The notes: generated by a model not told the origin, from the sequence alone. 64,000 nucleotides of DNA from Brachynemurus nebulosus (GCA_035578155.1 JAPWDM010000017.1:3732482-3796481), one strand, 5' to 3'. Positions 49,953 through 62,837 are shown, counted from the first letter of the stretch. Numbers and translations are program-made.

Positions 49953-50665
49953 ATGAAATCAAATTTTCCAATACTTTATCTAAAATCGATATTAAATTAT
50001 TAATCTTCCATGATAAGAACAGGGAACAGGAACCTCACCAAATTGAGTAATTTAGATATTGCGTTCAACAAAGACCGCGAGATGTCACCACTGATTCATT
50101 GTCTACAGTAAATCGCTGCTTCAATAGAATTAATGATAAAGTTGTTCACTTCAGCCGCCACCACCACACAACCACCACCACCGCCACACAAACACCACCG
50201 CTGCTACACAAACACCGCCACCGCCAAACAAACACCACCGCCACCACCACACAACCACCACTACCGCCACACAACCACCACACGGCCACCACGCAACCGC
50301 CACAACCGCAACACAACCATCACATTTATGTGTTACGTCACCACCGCTATATAATTTGCTGAGTTATACTCCAAATCATACACCTTATCATGGTTAAAGG
50401 GTATAAAATAGTTGAACTTACACAAAATATTATCTATTTACCGGTGGTTGTCAAAGAGTTAACATCTTTTTCGCTGAAAATTATACTTTCGTGGTAAAAC
50501 AATTGCATTTCGAACCATGTTAATTTACAATTCAGAGCAGTCTACCGCTAGCCAACATAGCAAAGGATATTCGAAACTTGTGACCATTAAGCGTAAAACT
50601 CTTAAGCAACAACACATTTCACCCGAAAATTTAGTATTCCTTAAATCACTAGGTCACCCGAAAAT
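49953..50665 (-). repeat. Right long terminal inverted repeat
   Basis: Inverse of the left repeat, with a larger CCACCACACAACC-type minisatellite (about 50155-50325) and a 34-bp outer duplication (TCACCCGAAAATTTAG at about 50620 and 50654). Confidence 0.8.
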
Positions 50666-51273
50666 TTAGCATTCCTTAAATCACTAAGTGAAAAGAATAT
50701 GGTACTCACCAATGTGCTGAATATTATTAACAGTTTGTAATTTGATGGTAAACTAGCAATAGCTATTAGTAGCCATTTTCGAATACATTACACAAATTAA
50801 CTAACTGTCCCTACCACTTTTAATTATTCTATATAAAGTTGTGGATTGTGTGAATAATTTAAGTTCTACGGCGGCGGTAAAAAATGGCGTTTCTTGACAT
50901 ACAAGGCTATCAAAGAGCTAACAGCCAATTTTATTTTGTTAAGACCTTTTCTGTAGAGAATCGAATTCTCTACAATAAAGTCCGCGAGAGCACCAGTCTA
51001 TCTTGTACAGGTGAAAAGATACAGCGCTCCAAACGCGCACTCAAAAATCCACTTTTTTAAGCGTTCCGGCAGGGTGTGCCGTCCGGAATTATAAAAAATA
51101 AGACTAAAAAAAATAATATAAAATAATAAATTATAAAATAAATTATAAAAAATAAGATTGAAAAAAAACTTCCGTCAATAAAATACTTAATTATAAAAAT
51201 TAAAAAACCCGACTGAGTAAAAAGTAAACTAAAACGGTGAAAGCAAGATGAAAGAGAGGAAAAGAAAAATGAA
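50666..51273. other. Intergenic DNA, no feature seen
   Basis: Non-coding. A small palindrome AGAGAATTCGATTCTCT-like (GTAGAGAATCGAATTCTCTAC) lies at about 50954. Confidence 0.4.
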
Positions 51274-51600
51274 TAAATACCCCTGTCACAACTATGTTAT
51301 GTATCCTGCATAACATAGCGAATTTCCGTTTATAAAGATTAGTTTTTCTCGGAAACTAGTTGAGATAGAAAAAAAGTTTAAAGACCGTTTTTATGTAATT
51401 TTTTCTTCTTTTTTAAATGGTGTTTTAAATCTCTTTTAAATAAGTGGAAATTTTGGCAAAAAACTAATTTTTTGCAAGAACAAAAACCATGTTCCTGGCA
51501 TCCGACGTGTCTGGCTGAAGAACTCATCCAAGAGTTTAGGACTTCCAACATTTTCACCAAATTTTGTAATAGTAGGACATTTCGTTCGAGGGTTATCGTG
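51274..51600 (+). repeat. Dispersed repeat, second copy of the 34.1-kb family
   Basis: It shares CTGCATAACATAGCGAATTT, GTTTTTCT-GAAACTA and TTTTGGCAAAAAACTAATTT with 34128-34420 in the same order. Both copies lie near TA-rich microsatellites. Confidence 0.65.
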
Positions 51601-51603
51601 CGG

Positions 51604-51679
<76 letters not shown>

Positions 51680-51687
51680 CTAAGTTG

Positions 51688-51762
<75 letters not shown>
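51601..51762. repeat. (CA)n then two (TA)n tracts
   Basis: ACACAC passes into TA repeats; a short unique piece (TTGCTAAGTTGCAC) splits them, and TTGCTAAGTT recurs after the second tract. Confidence 0.93.
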
Positions 51763-51769
51763 CTAAGTT

Positions 51770-52400
51770 ACTAAAAAAACCTTTGTGCAAAATTTCACGT
51801 TAATAAACCTAACGATTTTGTCTATAAATTTTCATCCTCTATTTTAACCCCTTAGGAAGCTAAATTCTAAAAATCCACTCTTAGTGCTTGCATGCGTCAT
51901 TAAAGAAACATTTGTACAAAATTTTACGTTTCTAAACCCAGCGGTTTCCTATATAAATTTTCATTCCCTATTTGACACCTTTAATGGATAAATTTTCACA
52001 AAAATTCTCCCGCTCAATACTCATCTACATTACTAAAGGATCCCTGTGGCCCTGTGCAAAATTTTACCTTTTATAAATTTTCATCCCTTACTTTATAACT
52101 TGATGGGATGAATTTCCAAAAATCTTTTCTTGGTGCTCCCCTACGTTACATAAGGAACTCGTCAGCAAAATTTCACGTTTCTAGATCCAACAGTTTGCTA
52201 TATAAATTTTTCATCCCCTATTTAGGGGATGAATTTTGAAATTTCATGTAACCTATACCACTCCCCAGATAAAGGCGAATCCAGCGACACCTTCTTTACC
52301 AAAATCCGTCAAGCCGTTTAGGCTGCAAACTGCGCTAAAGAAATAGACATACATACACAAAGGATACATACAAACTTTCGAAAAACATTACCCTTCTTCT
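51770..52400 (+). repeat. Array of about four diverged monomers, about 130-145 bp each
   Basis: Each unit has a TGTGCAAAATTTCACGTT-type block, a TATAAATTTTCATCCC block and a CTTAGTGCT block. It ends near AAAATCCGTCAAGCCGTTTA and a CATACATACA run. Such arrays are common interspersed repeats in arthropods. An inverted unit lies at about 52850-53000. Confidence 0.6.
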
Positions 52401-52527
52401 GATGCAGTTGGGTAAATATGTATTCAATTTTGTATACATTTTTTATATTTAAAAGTTATTTAAAAATTTTATTACCTATTGAGTTTTTACGTTAAAAAGA
52501 TGCCAGTAACACTCTTGAAAACTAATT

Positions 52528-53530
52528 AAAAAATTTGGAGAGACAGGTCTACCCACACTGTCAACTTCCCATCGGATGCCCTTAAAGACTAGAAAGTATT
52601 GCACATTAATAATTATTTTTAATTCAGGGGACACCGCCCTTGAGCCCGCGATAGAGACTTTGCCCCTTGCACCAAACCAGGGGCTTCGCGTTTTATACCA
52701 GGGGCTCCACCCTTTTCAAACAAATGATAACATCATTTGTTCTCAAGATATGCAAAACTAAAAATATTTCACAAAAAGCTTCTTATTCCGTTTTTTTCTT
52801 TTAAATTTTTTTTTTAAATTACTTAATAAATCCCTAACACTGACTGGCAGACAACAAACAGCCTAAACCGTTGGGTTTAGAAAAAATGAAATTTTGCATA
52901 GGAATTTCCTATGTTACGTAGGTAAGCACTAAGAAAGGATTTTTAAAAATTCGCCCCCTAAGTGAATGAAATACGGGATGAAAATTTGTTGAAAGTTAGA
53001 GATAAATTTAAAATATTTCACTACGGCTATTAAAATAAATAATATCTGATTTTCTTTAACACTTATCTGACATCCTGAAATGAAGCCGATGATAAATCCA
53101 CCGGGTGGGTATACGGCTAGTTTTATAATAATTTACTGGCGTTTTAACATCAAGGAAGGTTCTTAGGCCATTATATAACAAAGACATGGTTAAAAATCTG
53201 TATCATCAATGCTGTGTTAATATAGCTAATTCCGTTTTTTTATCTCAAAAAACAAACCACTAATCCGAATTTGCTGAAAACTTTATGCAATCTTCATTTT
53301 TTATTTAATTATCTAATGAAATTAGTCCGGAGTCGATATCATCATTTGTTTTCGAGATATGCGAGACGAAAAACAATTCATGAACGAACGAACGAACTAA
53401 TAAACGCACACACAAACATCACGCTAAAAACCACGGATTCGGATTCTAGTGACCTTAAAACGTGACGATATGTCCAAATTAGCGATTCGTAAAACCAGAC
53501 CCATTACAATAATTTCCAATGGGAAGTTAA
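52528..53530 (+). repeat. Dispersed repeat family X, copy 1 (about 1.0 kb)
   Basis: It begins near AATTTGGAGAGACAGGTCTA and ends CCAATGGGAAGTT. Internal landmarks are AACTTCCCATCGG, GGGGCTTCGCG, a GAACGAACGAACGA run and GCGATTCGTAAAACC. A copy with the same landmarks lies inverted at 56897-59285. The ends hold short inverted AACTTCCCAT words, but the class is not assigned. Confidence 0.65.
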
Positions 53531-55487
53531 AATTTCGAATATTTCAGAAAACGACAGTGAACAAACCACGATGACCTCTGTGGATGAAATATTTACTAAA
53601 TGTCTACTATCTTTGCGACATTGTCTAATTGTCATCTAACTAAATAGAACTAAGCGAGAGAGAAAATAAAATAAATTAATATTATATTACCTTTGGATAT
53701 TTAGGACTTCAGGTTTGATCAGTGACTTATTATATAACATTTAAACAATAAAAATCTCACTGTTCATTTAAAACTCTACCTCATAAAAGCAAATCTAAAC
53801 TGGTAAGGTTCCGTTACTTTCATAATGGCAAAAACAGAAAGTCGACAAACTTTGTCAGTTACGCCATTAACTGATTCAAAAACTTATTTTTATATACAAA
53901 CTAGAGTATCCACTAATTGATGTTTGAGAAATTTATTCTAGTAGTAAACATTTGTTAAAATTGTACCTTTTTGTACTGGGATATATGGGTTGTTCTTCAA
54001 ACTATGGAATTTTGAACGGCCCAACGCATTTTGTATATTAATATTTTGAAAAATACATTTTTTCTAGATGGAAACTGTAAACCATTACTGCATCTAACTG
54101 GTCACTTAAAATAAACCGGTTTCGAAATATATTTTTTATAAAAAATGACACTTAAAATGTAAAATTCTCAGTCTCCTGGTATGTCTCCTCTCCAAAGTAA
54201 AACATAGCAGACTAAATAATTATTTTTTCTGAATGTATAAAAAAAAATTACACTGCAGTATTAATCTATAATATTGGTACTTTTTTATTGTATAAATAAT
54301 TTTTGAATTTCTTTATGTTTTCTTTAAGAAATATTCTATTGAATTTTGTTTCCCGAACTTAGCATCATTCTCCTATCAAACCAAAACACTTAAAAAATAT
54401 AAAGAATTATATTCCGATTAAATCGTTGTTTGTCATAGTAACTAACTCAAATATAATAAATAAAATAAAGTACATGTTTTATTTAATTTGGGGTTGTATC
54501 AATTAATTCAGTTAACATTGTAAGTGAGATCGTACTCGGTCCAGTCAATTTCTCAGTATCCTGGTCAGCATTTTAGTGAACAATACTGTGGATATAAGAA
54601 ATTTTTCAGTTGTATGAGTTGTAAATATGCTGTATTGGAATAGCGGACCTGTCTTTTTTTTTATAAAACGTTATTTAGCCGATTTTTAAAGAATATTGAA
54701 GAATTCTCAGTCTCCTGGTTTCAGTCTCCTGACAGCTCCGAAAACGGGGATTTAACTTAAATAATGTAAATAAATTAGGTAAATATCATTAGAATACTGT
54801 AATAAATGACTCCGTATATTTTTTAATAAAAAATAAATTCCCATTTTTTTTTTTTTTTTTTTTTGTAAAATACCTATATACTATATAATTAATATAACTA
54901 CTGATACATATTATATACTACTAATATAAACGTTTTTTAGCCGATTTTTAAAGAATATTGAAGAATTTTCAGTCCCCTGGCGGCTCCGAAAACGGGGATT
55001 TAACTTAAATAATGTAAATAAATTAGGTAAATGTCATTAGAATACTGTAGTTGTAGAAATGTAAATAAAAATGTAATAAATGACTCCGTATATTTTTTAA
55101 TAAAAAATAAATTCCCTTATACTACTAATATAATATATAATATCTATTAAACAAATAATAAATTGTTTAATAATTAAAAATTTAATAATAAAAATTGTTT
55201 AATAATAAAAATTAATAAATTGTTTAATAGTTTAATAAAATTGTGCTTAATAATAAAAATGAATATAAGAAATTCTCTTTTGTTAATTTTAGTTTTTTAC
55301 TCATTTTTTCACTTTCCTGGATGTCTTTTTTTTATAATTTATATAATTTTTAATATTTTGACTGGCCACTTTGAAATAGTGTGAAAAATGTCATCAACTT
55401 GAAATAAAACTACTTGCCAAAGCTTACGCATGAAAAAAATATCGGGCCGGAATTACATCCATTTTCTTCTTTCGTTTGGAGAACTAC

Positions 55488-55489
<2 letters not shown>
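53531..55489. other. AT-rich DNA with a direct duplication
   Basis: 54667-54843 and 54929-55118 are direct copies (CCGATTTTTAAAGAATATTG, GGCTCCGAAAACGGGG type, TGACTCCGTATATTTTTTAA). The word TCAGTCTCCTGG recurs at about 54169, 54707 and 54720. No gene. Confidence 0.5.

Positions 55490-55570
<81 letters not shown>
55490..55570. repeat. (TA)n microsatellite
   Basis: Alternating TA, about 80 bp. Confidence 0.93.
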
Positions 55571-55572
<2 letters not shown>

Positions 55573-56896
55573 AAAAGATAAAGAATTACAAAATTCTGAA
55601 TATAAAACTTTTCAACTTTTTCTAATATCTAATATAATTATAGAACTTCAAAGGAAACTTAAAATAACCATAATTGAATTGTTTGTTATTCATTTGAATT
55701 TAATATAGCTAATATACTAAAGTACATTCATTTGAAGCATTAATTTTACAAAAGCTGAATGTACAAGATACGAAACAGACACTGTCACCGCTTATGAATC
55801 TCTCTATTAGGTTTTGTTTTGTATATTTCCTTTGAGAATTTTCTCCGTACATGGGAACCACAGTTTACTTCAATGCTTTGACAATCAAAATATTTGGTAC
55901 ATAACTATGCACTACCCGCATACCGCGTTATAAATAGAAACGATTATTGTGGTTAACCGGACAAGTAATTTTGAAATTTTTATATTTAAATATGTCTAGA
56001 CTGAAGTAAATATTAAAAAAATGATTGTAGACTATGGGTAGTGTCATTCCGATTACAAAACATATCGGAACATGTCGAAACATTACAAATTATCAAATTG
56101 AAATAAAATCTACCTACCTATCGGAGTAAATTTCGAAACGTAGGAGCGACATACCGTAAAACCCCCTATCTTTACCTATTAACCTATTTTTGCATTCGAA
56201 CCATTTTTTAGTATAGGTACTCAGCTACTCGACAGTATAGCTTTAACAAAAAATTGTAATACATCAAAGATAAGTATTTTAAACAAAAGTAGTTTACTTA
56301 CATATTTTATTTTTATTTACATATTACAAACATTATATTTTAATATTAAATTTTATAATTTTCCTTAGTGTGATATTTGAAGTAAAGAATAGAATGGTGC
56401 CTGAGAGGCGCTTTTCGAGTGCGAAGCGTATTTATTGTGTCGCCGTGGCGGCGCCTATCGAGTGCAAATGATTAAACCTAACTTTACCATACCACAAGGG
56501 GTCAAACTAGATTGTCTATGTCTCTGTTCCACTTGTAATGAGTTTATGACGTAAATCTCCCCACTCTGTTTGTGTAGATACACACTGTTTGCAGTGTATT
56601 AGTTTGGTGTTTTTTAGTAGTGTGCGTATTTACGCACACTACTGCAACACACGTATTACCAGAGAGAGCTGTTCAACGTGCTCAACTAACAATGGTAACA
56701 ATGTACATATAATGCACTGTGAGTTCGACGACGGACACGGACTGACTAATGCCTTAAGCTGTGACACGTCTCCAAATGACTCCAAACCAATTACACTTTT
56801 TTGATATTAGTTGGCTTCTAGTGTTCTATGACCATACCACAATTTATGTTAAAAAAAATTAAAATTTCTTGACTTATGACGCCTATAGTATTTTTA
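55571..56896. other. Intergenic DNA, one perfect hairpin
   Basis: No gene. AGTAGTGTGCGTA at 56616-56628 pairs perfectly with 56631-56643 around two bases. GC-richer sequence near 56395-56465 has no recognised motif. Confidence 0.45.
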
Positions 56897-59285
56897 ACTT
56901 CCCATTGGAAGTTATTGTAATGGGTCCGATTTTACGAATCGCTAATTTGGATATATTTTCACGTTTCAAGATCATTAGAGTCCGAATCCATCGTTTTTAG
57001 CGTGATGTCTGTGTTAGTTCGTTTGTTTGTTCGTTCGTTCATGATAGCTGGGAGGCGGTAATAAGAAAGTGTGTACCCATTGTATTAATTAAATTTCATT
57101 TTTCATTTAATAGTTTACCATTCGAAGTTACTAAAATACTTTGTCGGCTAGACCATCTCTTCTCCGGTTGCGCGGGCTGACCTCGAAAAGTGGTCAAAGA
57201 TGATTTGAAGGTCAGAAATATTTAATCAATTAGCTCTATCTATAACTTTTATTTGAAACATTTTGGCGAAACATTTAAGAAATTATGGTAAAAAAAGTCA
57301 ACTAGCCAAAGCGTAAGAAATTTTCAACCCATATAACTTTTCTATTTTGCATCCAAATAGAAACATGCTTCTTAGCTTTTTTATAGAGCATTTTCTAATA
57401 AAAAATTTCACTTAGTTAGTTTTTTAATTCGGTATCTGTTTGCCGATTTTAAACACAGTGAAAGTGGACAAGTAAGGTATGAAGCCATAGAAAATATTGC
57501 AAAATCGTTAAATTTTCACTTTGAAAAAATACTGGTCTGATAGTATATTAGCGTAGACCTTTACATTACTATAAAAATCATATAAAAAAATAGTTGATTA
57601 AAACAGTTATTCGAGATCGAAAACCCCGAATAATTATGCTTCTTTTGTAAATATTTCCTTTTCTGTTGGTCGTCCAACAATTATTATAATTTAACAAAAT
57701 TTATAAATTAACTAAATTTTTACGAAAAAGTTTCTTTGAACTATTTACGTAAGAGCCTTAACCTCAGAGATATTTACGGTTTCATATCAATGGGTGTTGT
57801 TACTTTTAGTGCATAAGTCCTTTATATGGTGTATTTAATATGTACCTACACATGTATGTACGTATTGTTCACATTGGAACTTTAAACGTTAAAAATGTCC
57901 GTGTATACAACACAATGCGCCTTTATATGAAATTGTAAATATCTCTGAAGTTATAGCTCTTACGTAAATAGTCCAAAGGACCTTTCTGGTAAAAAATTAG
58001 TTAATCACAAATTTTGATAATAAAATAATTATTGTGGACGATCAACAGAAAATAAATATTTGCAAAAAGGCATATTCCGGGTTTTTGATTTCGAGTAACT
58101 GTTTTAATCTACATTTTTTTTATATGATTTTTTTGTTTATTAATTTTAACAGTAATGTAAAGGTATACACTAATATACTATCAGACTGGTATTTTTCCAA
58201 AGTGAAAATTTAACGATATTTTGCAATATTTTCTGTGGCTTCATACCTTACTTGTCCACTTTCGCTGAGTTTAAAATCGGCAGATACCGAATTAAAAAAA
58301 AAATTAACTAGGTGAAATTATTTATTAGAAAATTCTCTGTAAAAAAGCTAAGAAGCACGTTTTCATTTGCATACAAAATAGAAAAGTTATATGGGGGATG
58401 AAAGTTTCTTACGCTTTGGCTAGTTAGCTTTTTTTACCATAATTTCTTAAGTATTAATTTTTCGCCAAATTGTTTCAAATAAAAGTTATAGATAATTATA
58501 TGATCTAGAAAAAAGTTTCTTCCAAAATTTTTGTCGGACTCGCGGTTACAGGGAAAATTGATTAAATATTTTTGACCTTCAAATCATCTTTGACCACTTT
58601 TCGAGGTCGGCCCGCGCAACCGGACAAGAGATGGTCTGGCCGACAAAGCATCTTAGTAGCTTCGAATGGTAGACTATTAGATGAAAAATAAAATTCTCGT
58701 TAAATCAATGGGTAAGGGGGCCTCGAAATATTGACGACTTTTCGAGGTCGGCCTGCGTAACCGGACAAGAGATTTTCTGGTCGACAAAGCATTTTAGTAA
58801 CTTCGAATGGTAAAATATTAGATGAAAAATGAAATTTTCTTTAAATCGATGGGTAAACACTTTCTTATTACCGCCTCCCGGTCTATGAATTTTTTTTCGT
58901 TTCGCATATCTCGAGAAAAAATGATGGTATCGACTCCGAACTAATGTGTAATTAAAAAATGAAGACCGGATAAAGTTTTTAGCAAATTCGGATTAACAGT
59001 TTGTTTTTTATAATAAAAAAACGAAATTAAAAACTTTTTGTGAAATATTTAAACATATCCCAAGAAAAAATGATGCTATCATTTGTCCAATGAGGGGTGG
59101 GGTCCCCATGAGATACGGGGCACGAAGCCCCCCAGGGGGCCCAAGGGACAAAGCTCCTGTCGGGGGTTCAGGGGGAGGAGCCCCTTGAAGCGAGAAAGGA
59201 ATTATTTATTTACAATAGTTTCTAGTCTTTAAGGACACCCAATGGGAAGTTGACAGTGCAGGTAGACCTGTCCCCCAAATTTTTT
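56897..59285 (-). repeat. Dispersed repeat family X, copy 2, split by a foldback
   Basis: Reverse orientation to copy 1 with the same landmarks. It is interrupted between ATGA and ATGAATTTT by the 57045-58884 foldback; copy 1 shows the uninterrupted site (TTCATGAACG on the plus strand at 53388). Confidence 0.7.
57045..58884. mobile_element. Kilobase foldback with 4-bp duplication, 1.84 kb
   Basis: The ends are TAGCTGGGAGGCGGTAATAA and, inverted, AGACCGGGAGGCGGTAATAA. ATGA lies on both sides (57041-57044 and 58885-58888). The arms are inverted copies nearly to the centre at about 57870; checkpoints are TTTCACTTTG(A/G)AAAAA, GTATATTAGCGTAGACC-type, and CGAGGTCGGCC. The right outer portion is duplicated (about 58560-58720 and 58735-58880). 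No coding frame. Confidence 0.85.
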
Positions 59286-59547
59286 GTTTAGTGATATAGC
59301 TATTTCTAACAAACTACTAGTGTTGTATAAAATTTTCTGACATTGCCAGTCGCCATTTCTTTAAATCATTAGCTTTTTTCAGTTTACATGGTACATTCAT
59401 GTTTTCAAGAAGTGCGCAAACTTTAGTTGATATTTCAGAAACCATAAAAGTTAGGTAGATAATTCTACCATATGAATAATTATTAAGTATTTATAAATCA
59501 TTTTTACATTTATTTATTGGCGCATTATCGAATAATTCGTTTAAGTA
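59286..59547. other. Intergenic DNA, no feature seen
   Basis: Non-coding spacer. Confidence 0.4.
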
Positions 59548-61137
59548 GGGTAGACCGGGAGTTCAGTTGAAACATTTTTGACAAAATCGCTGTCAACAAC
59601 TAGGCTTTTATCTTGGTCTACCTATTTAAGAATATGCTTTAACTGAACATTAATTATCAGAATACAAATGGATGAGGTTATAATGGCATTATCCACATTA
59701 CAAAAGTAACTGGAAACAATTTTACAAAACCAGGGAAAATGTTTGAATTGACCCCAAACCCGGGGCGGTTGTAACAGTGATTGGGGTCAGTTGTAACAGT
59801 AGCAAAATAAAGAGAATATGTTATTTTATACATTTATTACAATATCACAGAATATAGTCATATGAATATTACATAAAGTACGAAATAAACGCTTTACTTA
59901 TATTTATGAATCAGTCTCATTTATTATACCAAGCATTTATCTCAATGAAAACAAATAATAATCATCTGAAAACAAACAACAGTCATGCGAATTAAAAATT
60001 ATACAAATTATGTAAAACAAAAATAATAATCTATCCATATTAAAAACAACAACAACCTTTAAGTAACGTAAAACAAGATATCCTAAAACGAATAAGTTAA
60101 ATCAGAAATAACATCTTTGCTACCCTTTTCAAGTATTATTTACTCTATAGTAGCAGAAGTTTAAATAAAACTTCAAAACTAAATATAAAACTAACAATTA
60201 AATTCTCTATCACAAAACAAACCAACTGTTATAGAACAAAATTTAACACTTATTTAATGAAAAAAGTAACAAAATAGCTTTTCTGCAACAATTCAGATAA
60301 AAATAATAACCAAAATCTATTAAGTTAGTTAGATTCACAATTATGACACAAATAAAATGGGTCACTAACTGTTTAAGCCTCATGGGCCCACATTTGATAA
60401 ATAGCACATTGCACCCAATCGTCCCCCGGCCTACTAGAACCATAACTTTGGGTTCAGACCAGTAGAAACACTCCTACTTTTAAGTGTGATTTAACTTATT
60501 CGTTTTAGAATATCTTGTTTTAGGTTATTTAAGAATTGTTGTTGTTTCTAATATGGATAAATTATTATTTTTGTTTTACATATTTTGTATAATTTTTAAT
60601 ACATTTCTTAAGTTTTCGTGTGCTTGTAAGAACTAAGATATATTGCTTTGCTCTCTAAATATTTTCCTAACACGATTTCTCGGCATCTAGGAAACAAAAC
60701 AACACTTTAATCGGTTTGAAATGCATAGGGGTAGGTTGAAACAGGATCAGTTGAAACGTTTCATCCGACCCCGTGAAAAATGTTGCAACCGTCCCCGGCA
60801 CATATTTTAAAAATTTTGTCGTTGTAACTTCCAAAACATGGAATTTAGATATTTAGTGGTCGAATAGAATAGACTTTAGTGGTCGAAACCAGTGTAGTTT
60901 TCAATTAAAAAACAAATAAACAACAATAAACATACTTACTTCTCCAAGAAAAAATACAATAAACCTTCTCATAGACGTGTGGTTTGCCCGAAGCGACATC
61001 AAACATTAACGTATAGGTTCTAACACAAATACTACGTTTTTCTTGTCTTACAGGGCCCTTTCTATTGTTAATAGTTTCTGAATTATTAGCTTTGTTTCAA
61101 CCGCCCCGTGTTACAATTGACACCTGTCTACCTACCC
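59548..61137. mobile_element. TA-flanked non-autonomous element, 1.59 kb
   Basis: The left end is GGGTAGACCGGGAGTTCAGT and the right end, inverted, GGGTAGGTAGACAGGTGTCA, both leading to GTTGAAACA. TA lies outside both ends (59546-59547 and 61138-61139). The words GTTGAAAC and GTTGTAAC recur many times near each end, for example about 59768-59800, 60735-60755 and 61095. No transposase frame. It shares the GGGTA start with the 29037-30609 element. Confidence 0.7.
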
Positions 61138-61139
61138 TA

Positions 61140-62475
61140 ACGGTTTACATAGTTTTGGTCAAGTTAGGTCACGTTAACAATTTCCAACTTTACCAACGGA
61201 CGCCTAGGACAGACGGTAAAAACACTAGCATTTGATATTAATATGTAGTAATCTGAACACCTGTCAAAAATTTGAAATCTATTACATTTCATTGTTAGAT
61301 ATTTCTTGGAATTAACAACAGTGTCAATAATAGTGAAATATTTAAAAAATAGGTAACCCTGGTAAAAATAGAGCAGCGTTGCCATCTTAACCCATAACTG
61401 TTTTTTAGCGAATTTCCAGAATGGAATTCAGCTATTATAGCCACTGTCATGACGCGACTTGAGCCCGGGACTATGACAGAAATTTGTTTTGAGGTCTCTA
61501 GACACCGCTATGTTATGCAGGATGCTGCGACAGAGGTATTTTTATTTTTGACTAATAATATTTAAGTTTCTGGAAAATTTATCTGAGCCAAATTAAAGAT
61601 TTTTATCAGCTGATTTTATTAAAACGGTTTATTATAACTAAATTAATTTCGTTTTAATTTTATTCAAATTTGAATCGGAAATTATAGTAAAGATACGTGA
61701 GTCTACGGTATTCTATATTTTCTGTATTCAGCGATATAATATTTTTCTTTAATAAACATACTTGCATATAATCTCTGTGCTATAAAAGTATAAAGGAATA
61801 TTGTCGTTAAAACTACTTACAAATTATTAAGCCGCACCCACTTTTATTGGTCCACTTATTAAGGACGCAGTTTCAACTAATACAAACGCTCGAATCACAG
61901 TTCCTGTCGCAGAATTGAATTTCTTGGGACTTACTTTTAAAAGAATCACTCGTTATCACATAGAACAGATACGGACCTTAATTATACCAATGCAATTTTC
62001 AAAATACTTTGACGAGAGTAAAATTCTTTACCAAAAAATATCTATAGCATAAACTTGTTTCACCATTTCGTTGAAGTTGTAATGTTACTTGTTGACAAGT
62101 AAGGAGCAGTTATTGAAAACTTTGAAAATCTTCTTCATAACTGAACCCTACTTTCGTCTCGTATTACTCCAGTTTTAAATTTTTATAGGGTAATAAGAGA
62201 CTTGGGCCTTTGCAGGCCCTCTGGCAACAAATTTCACATTCGAGATTAAAATTCACACTTTAGTCTCTTTGTGTATAACATACTATTCTATAGATTTCAA
62301 ATTTTTTTGTCAAGTATCACGTTTGTCTCTTTTAAAAACCTATTAAGTATTTCTTTTCTTGAATTTTTAATTCATTGTGCTCAAGATAATTATAGAGTTC
62401 TAGTATTGATTTATATAAGTTTGTAATAAGAAAATATAATAAATGCAAAGATACAATAATTGGGATAACTATATG
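61140..62475. other. Intergenic DNA
   Basis: No gene. An inverted copy of the CTGCATAACATAGCG repeat end lies at 61504-61541. Confidence 0.45.
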
Positions 62476-62477
62476 TA

Positions 62478-62837
62478 GGGTTGACCAGGGTAATTGTGAA
62501 TTGGGGCAATTATGAACGGCGCCTGTAATTTCTAAAATAACATTAATATTGTTAAAAATCAACCTTTAATGTTTTTCTGTCCTTTCTTAATATGCTATTA
62601 AAATTTCATAACAATTCTCCAAGTATTAGTATTATTTTTTATTTTGAAAAAACCCTTGCAAAATTTTATGTCTTACTTCGACCAATCCTCAAAAAAAAAT
62701 TTTTTTAAACACATTTTCTTTTTTTAGAAGGTAAGAAATGGTTAAAAGTACTTTCAAAGAAGTGGTGTAAGCCCTGAGAGGGTTCCTTATTAATTGCTAA
62801 AGAAATTTGACAATTTATCACCAATTCACAATTACCC
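62478..62837. mobile_element. Possible truncated TA-type element
   Basis: TA then GGGTTGACCAGGGTAATTGT at 62478 looks like the left end of the GGGTA-class elements. CCAATTCACAATTACCCC at 62821-62838 is inverted to part of it, and AATTGTGAA words recur. No clean right end was found. Confidence 0.4.

Larger units (their letters stand above)
47283..50665. mobile_element. Long-TIR virus-like or Polinton-like element, 3.4 kb, class unresolved
   Basis: Inverted repeats of roughly 620 bp (47283-47900) and 700 bp (49953-50665) enclose a 2-kb core. Both repeats hold a GGT/ACC-rich minisatellite. Two genes run leftward on the minus strand: a C2H2 zinc-finger protein whose last codons lie inside the left repeat, and a small protein broken by one stop. 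No polymerase, integrase, capsid or transposase is present. Long minisatellite-bearing TIRs recall Polinton/Maverick elements or TIR-bearing DNA viruses, but no hallmark gene supports either name. The outer ends are approximate because similarity fades. Confidence 0.65.

Noticed and set aside
50099..50362. Thr/His/Pro-rich frames in the right inverted repeat, and their mirror at 47400-47754
   Set aside because: They come from the ACC/GGT minisatellite and occur in several frames and both arms.
47283..50665. Naming the long-TIR element a Polinton/Maverick or a densovirus
   Set aside because: No DNA polymerase B, integrase, ATPase, capsid or NS1-type helicase is present; only the long TIRs suggest it.
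52528..59285. Calling family X a Helitron because of the AACTTCC-CATT-GGAAGTT end hairpin
   Set aside because: I found no CTRR 3' end or TC 5' end at consistent places.
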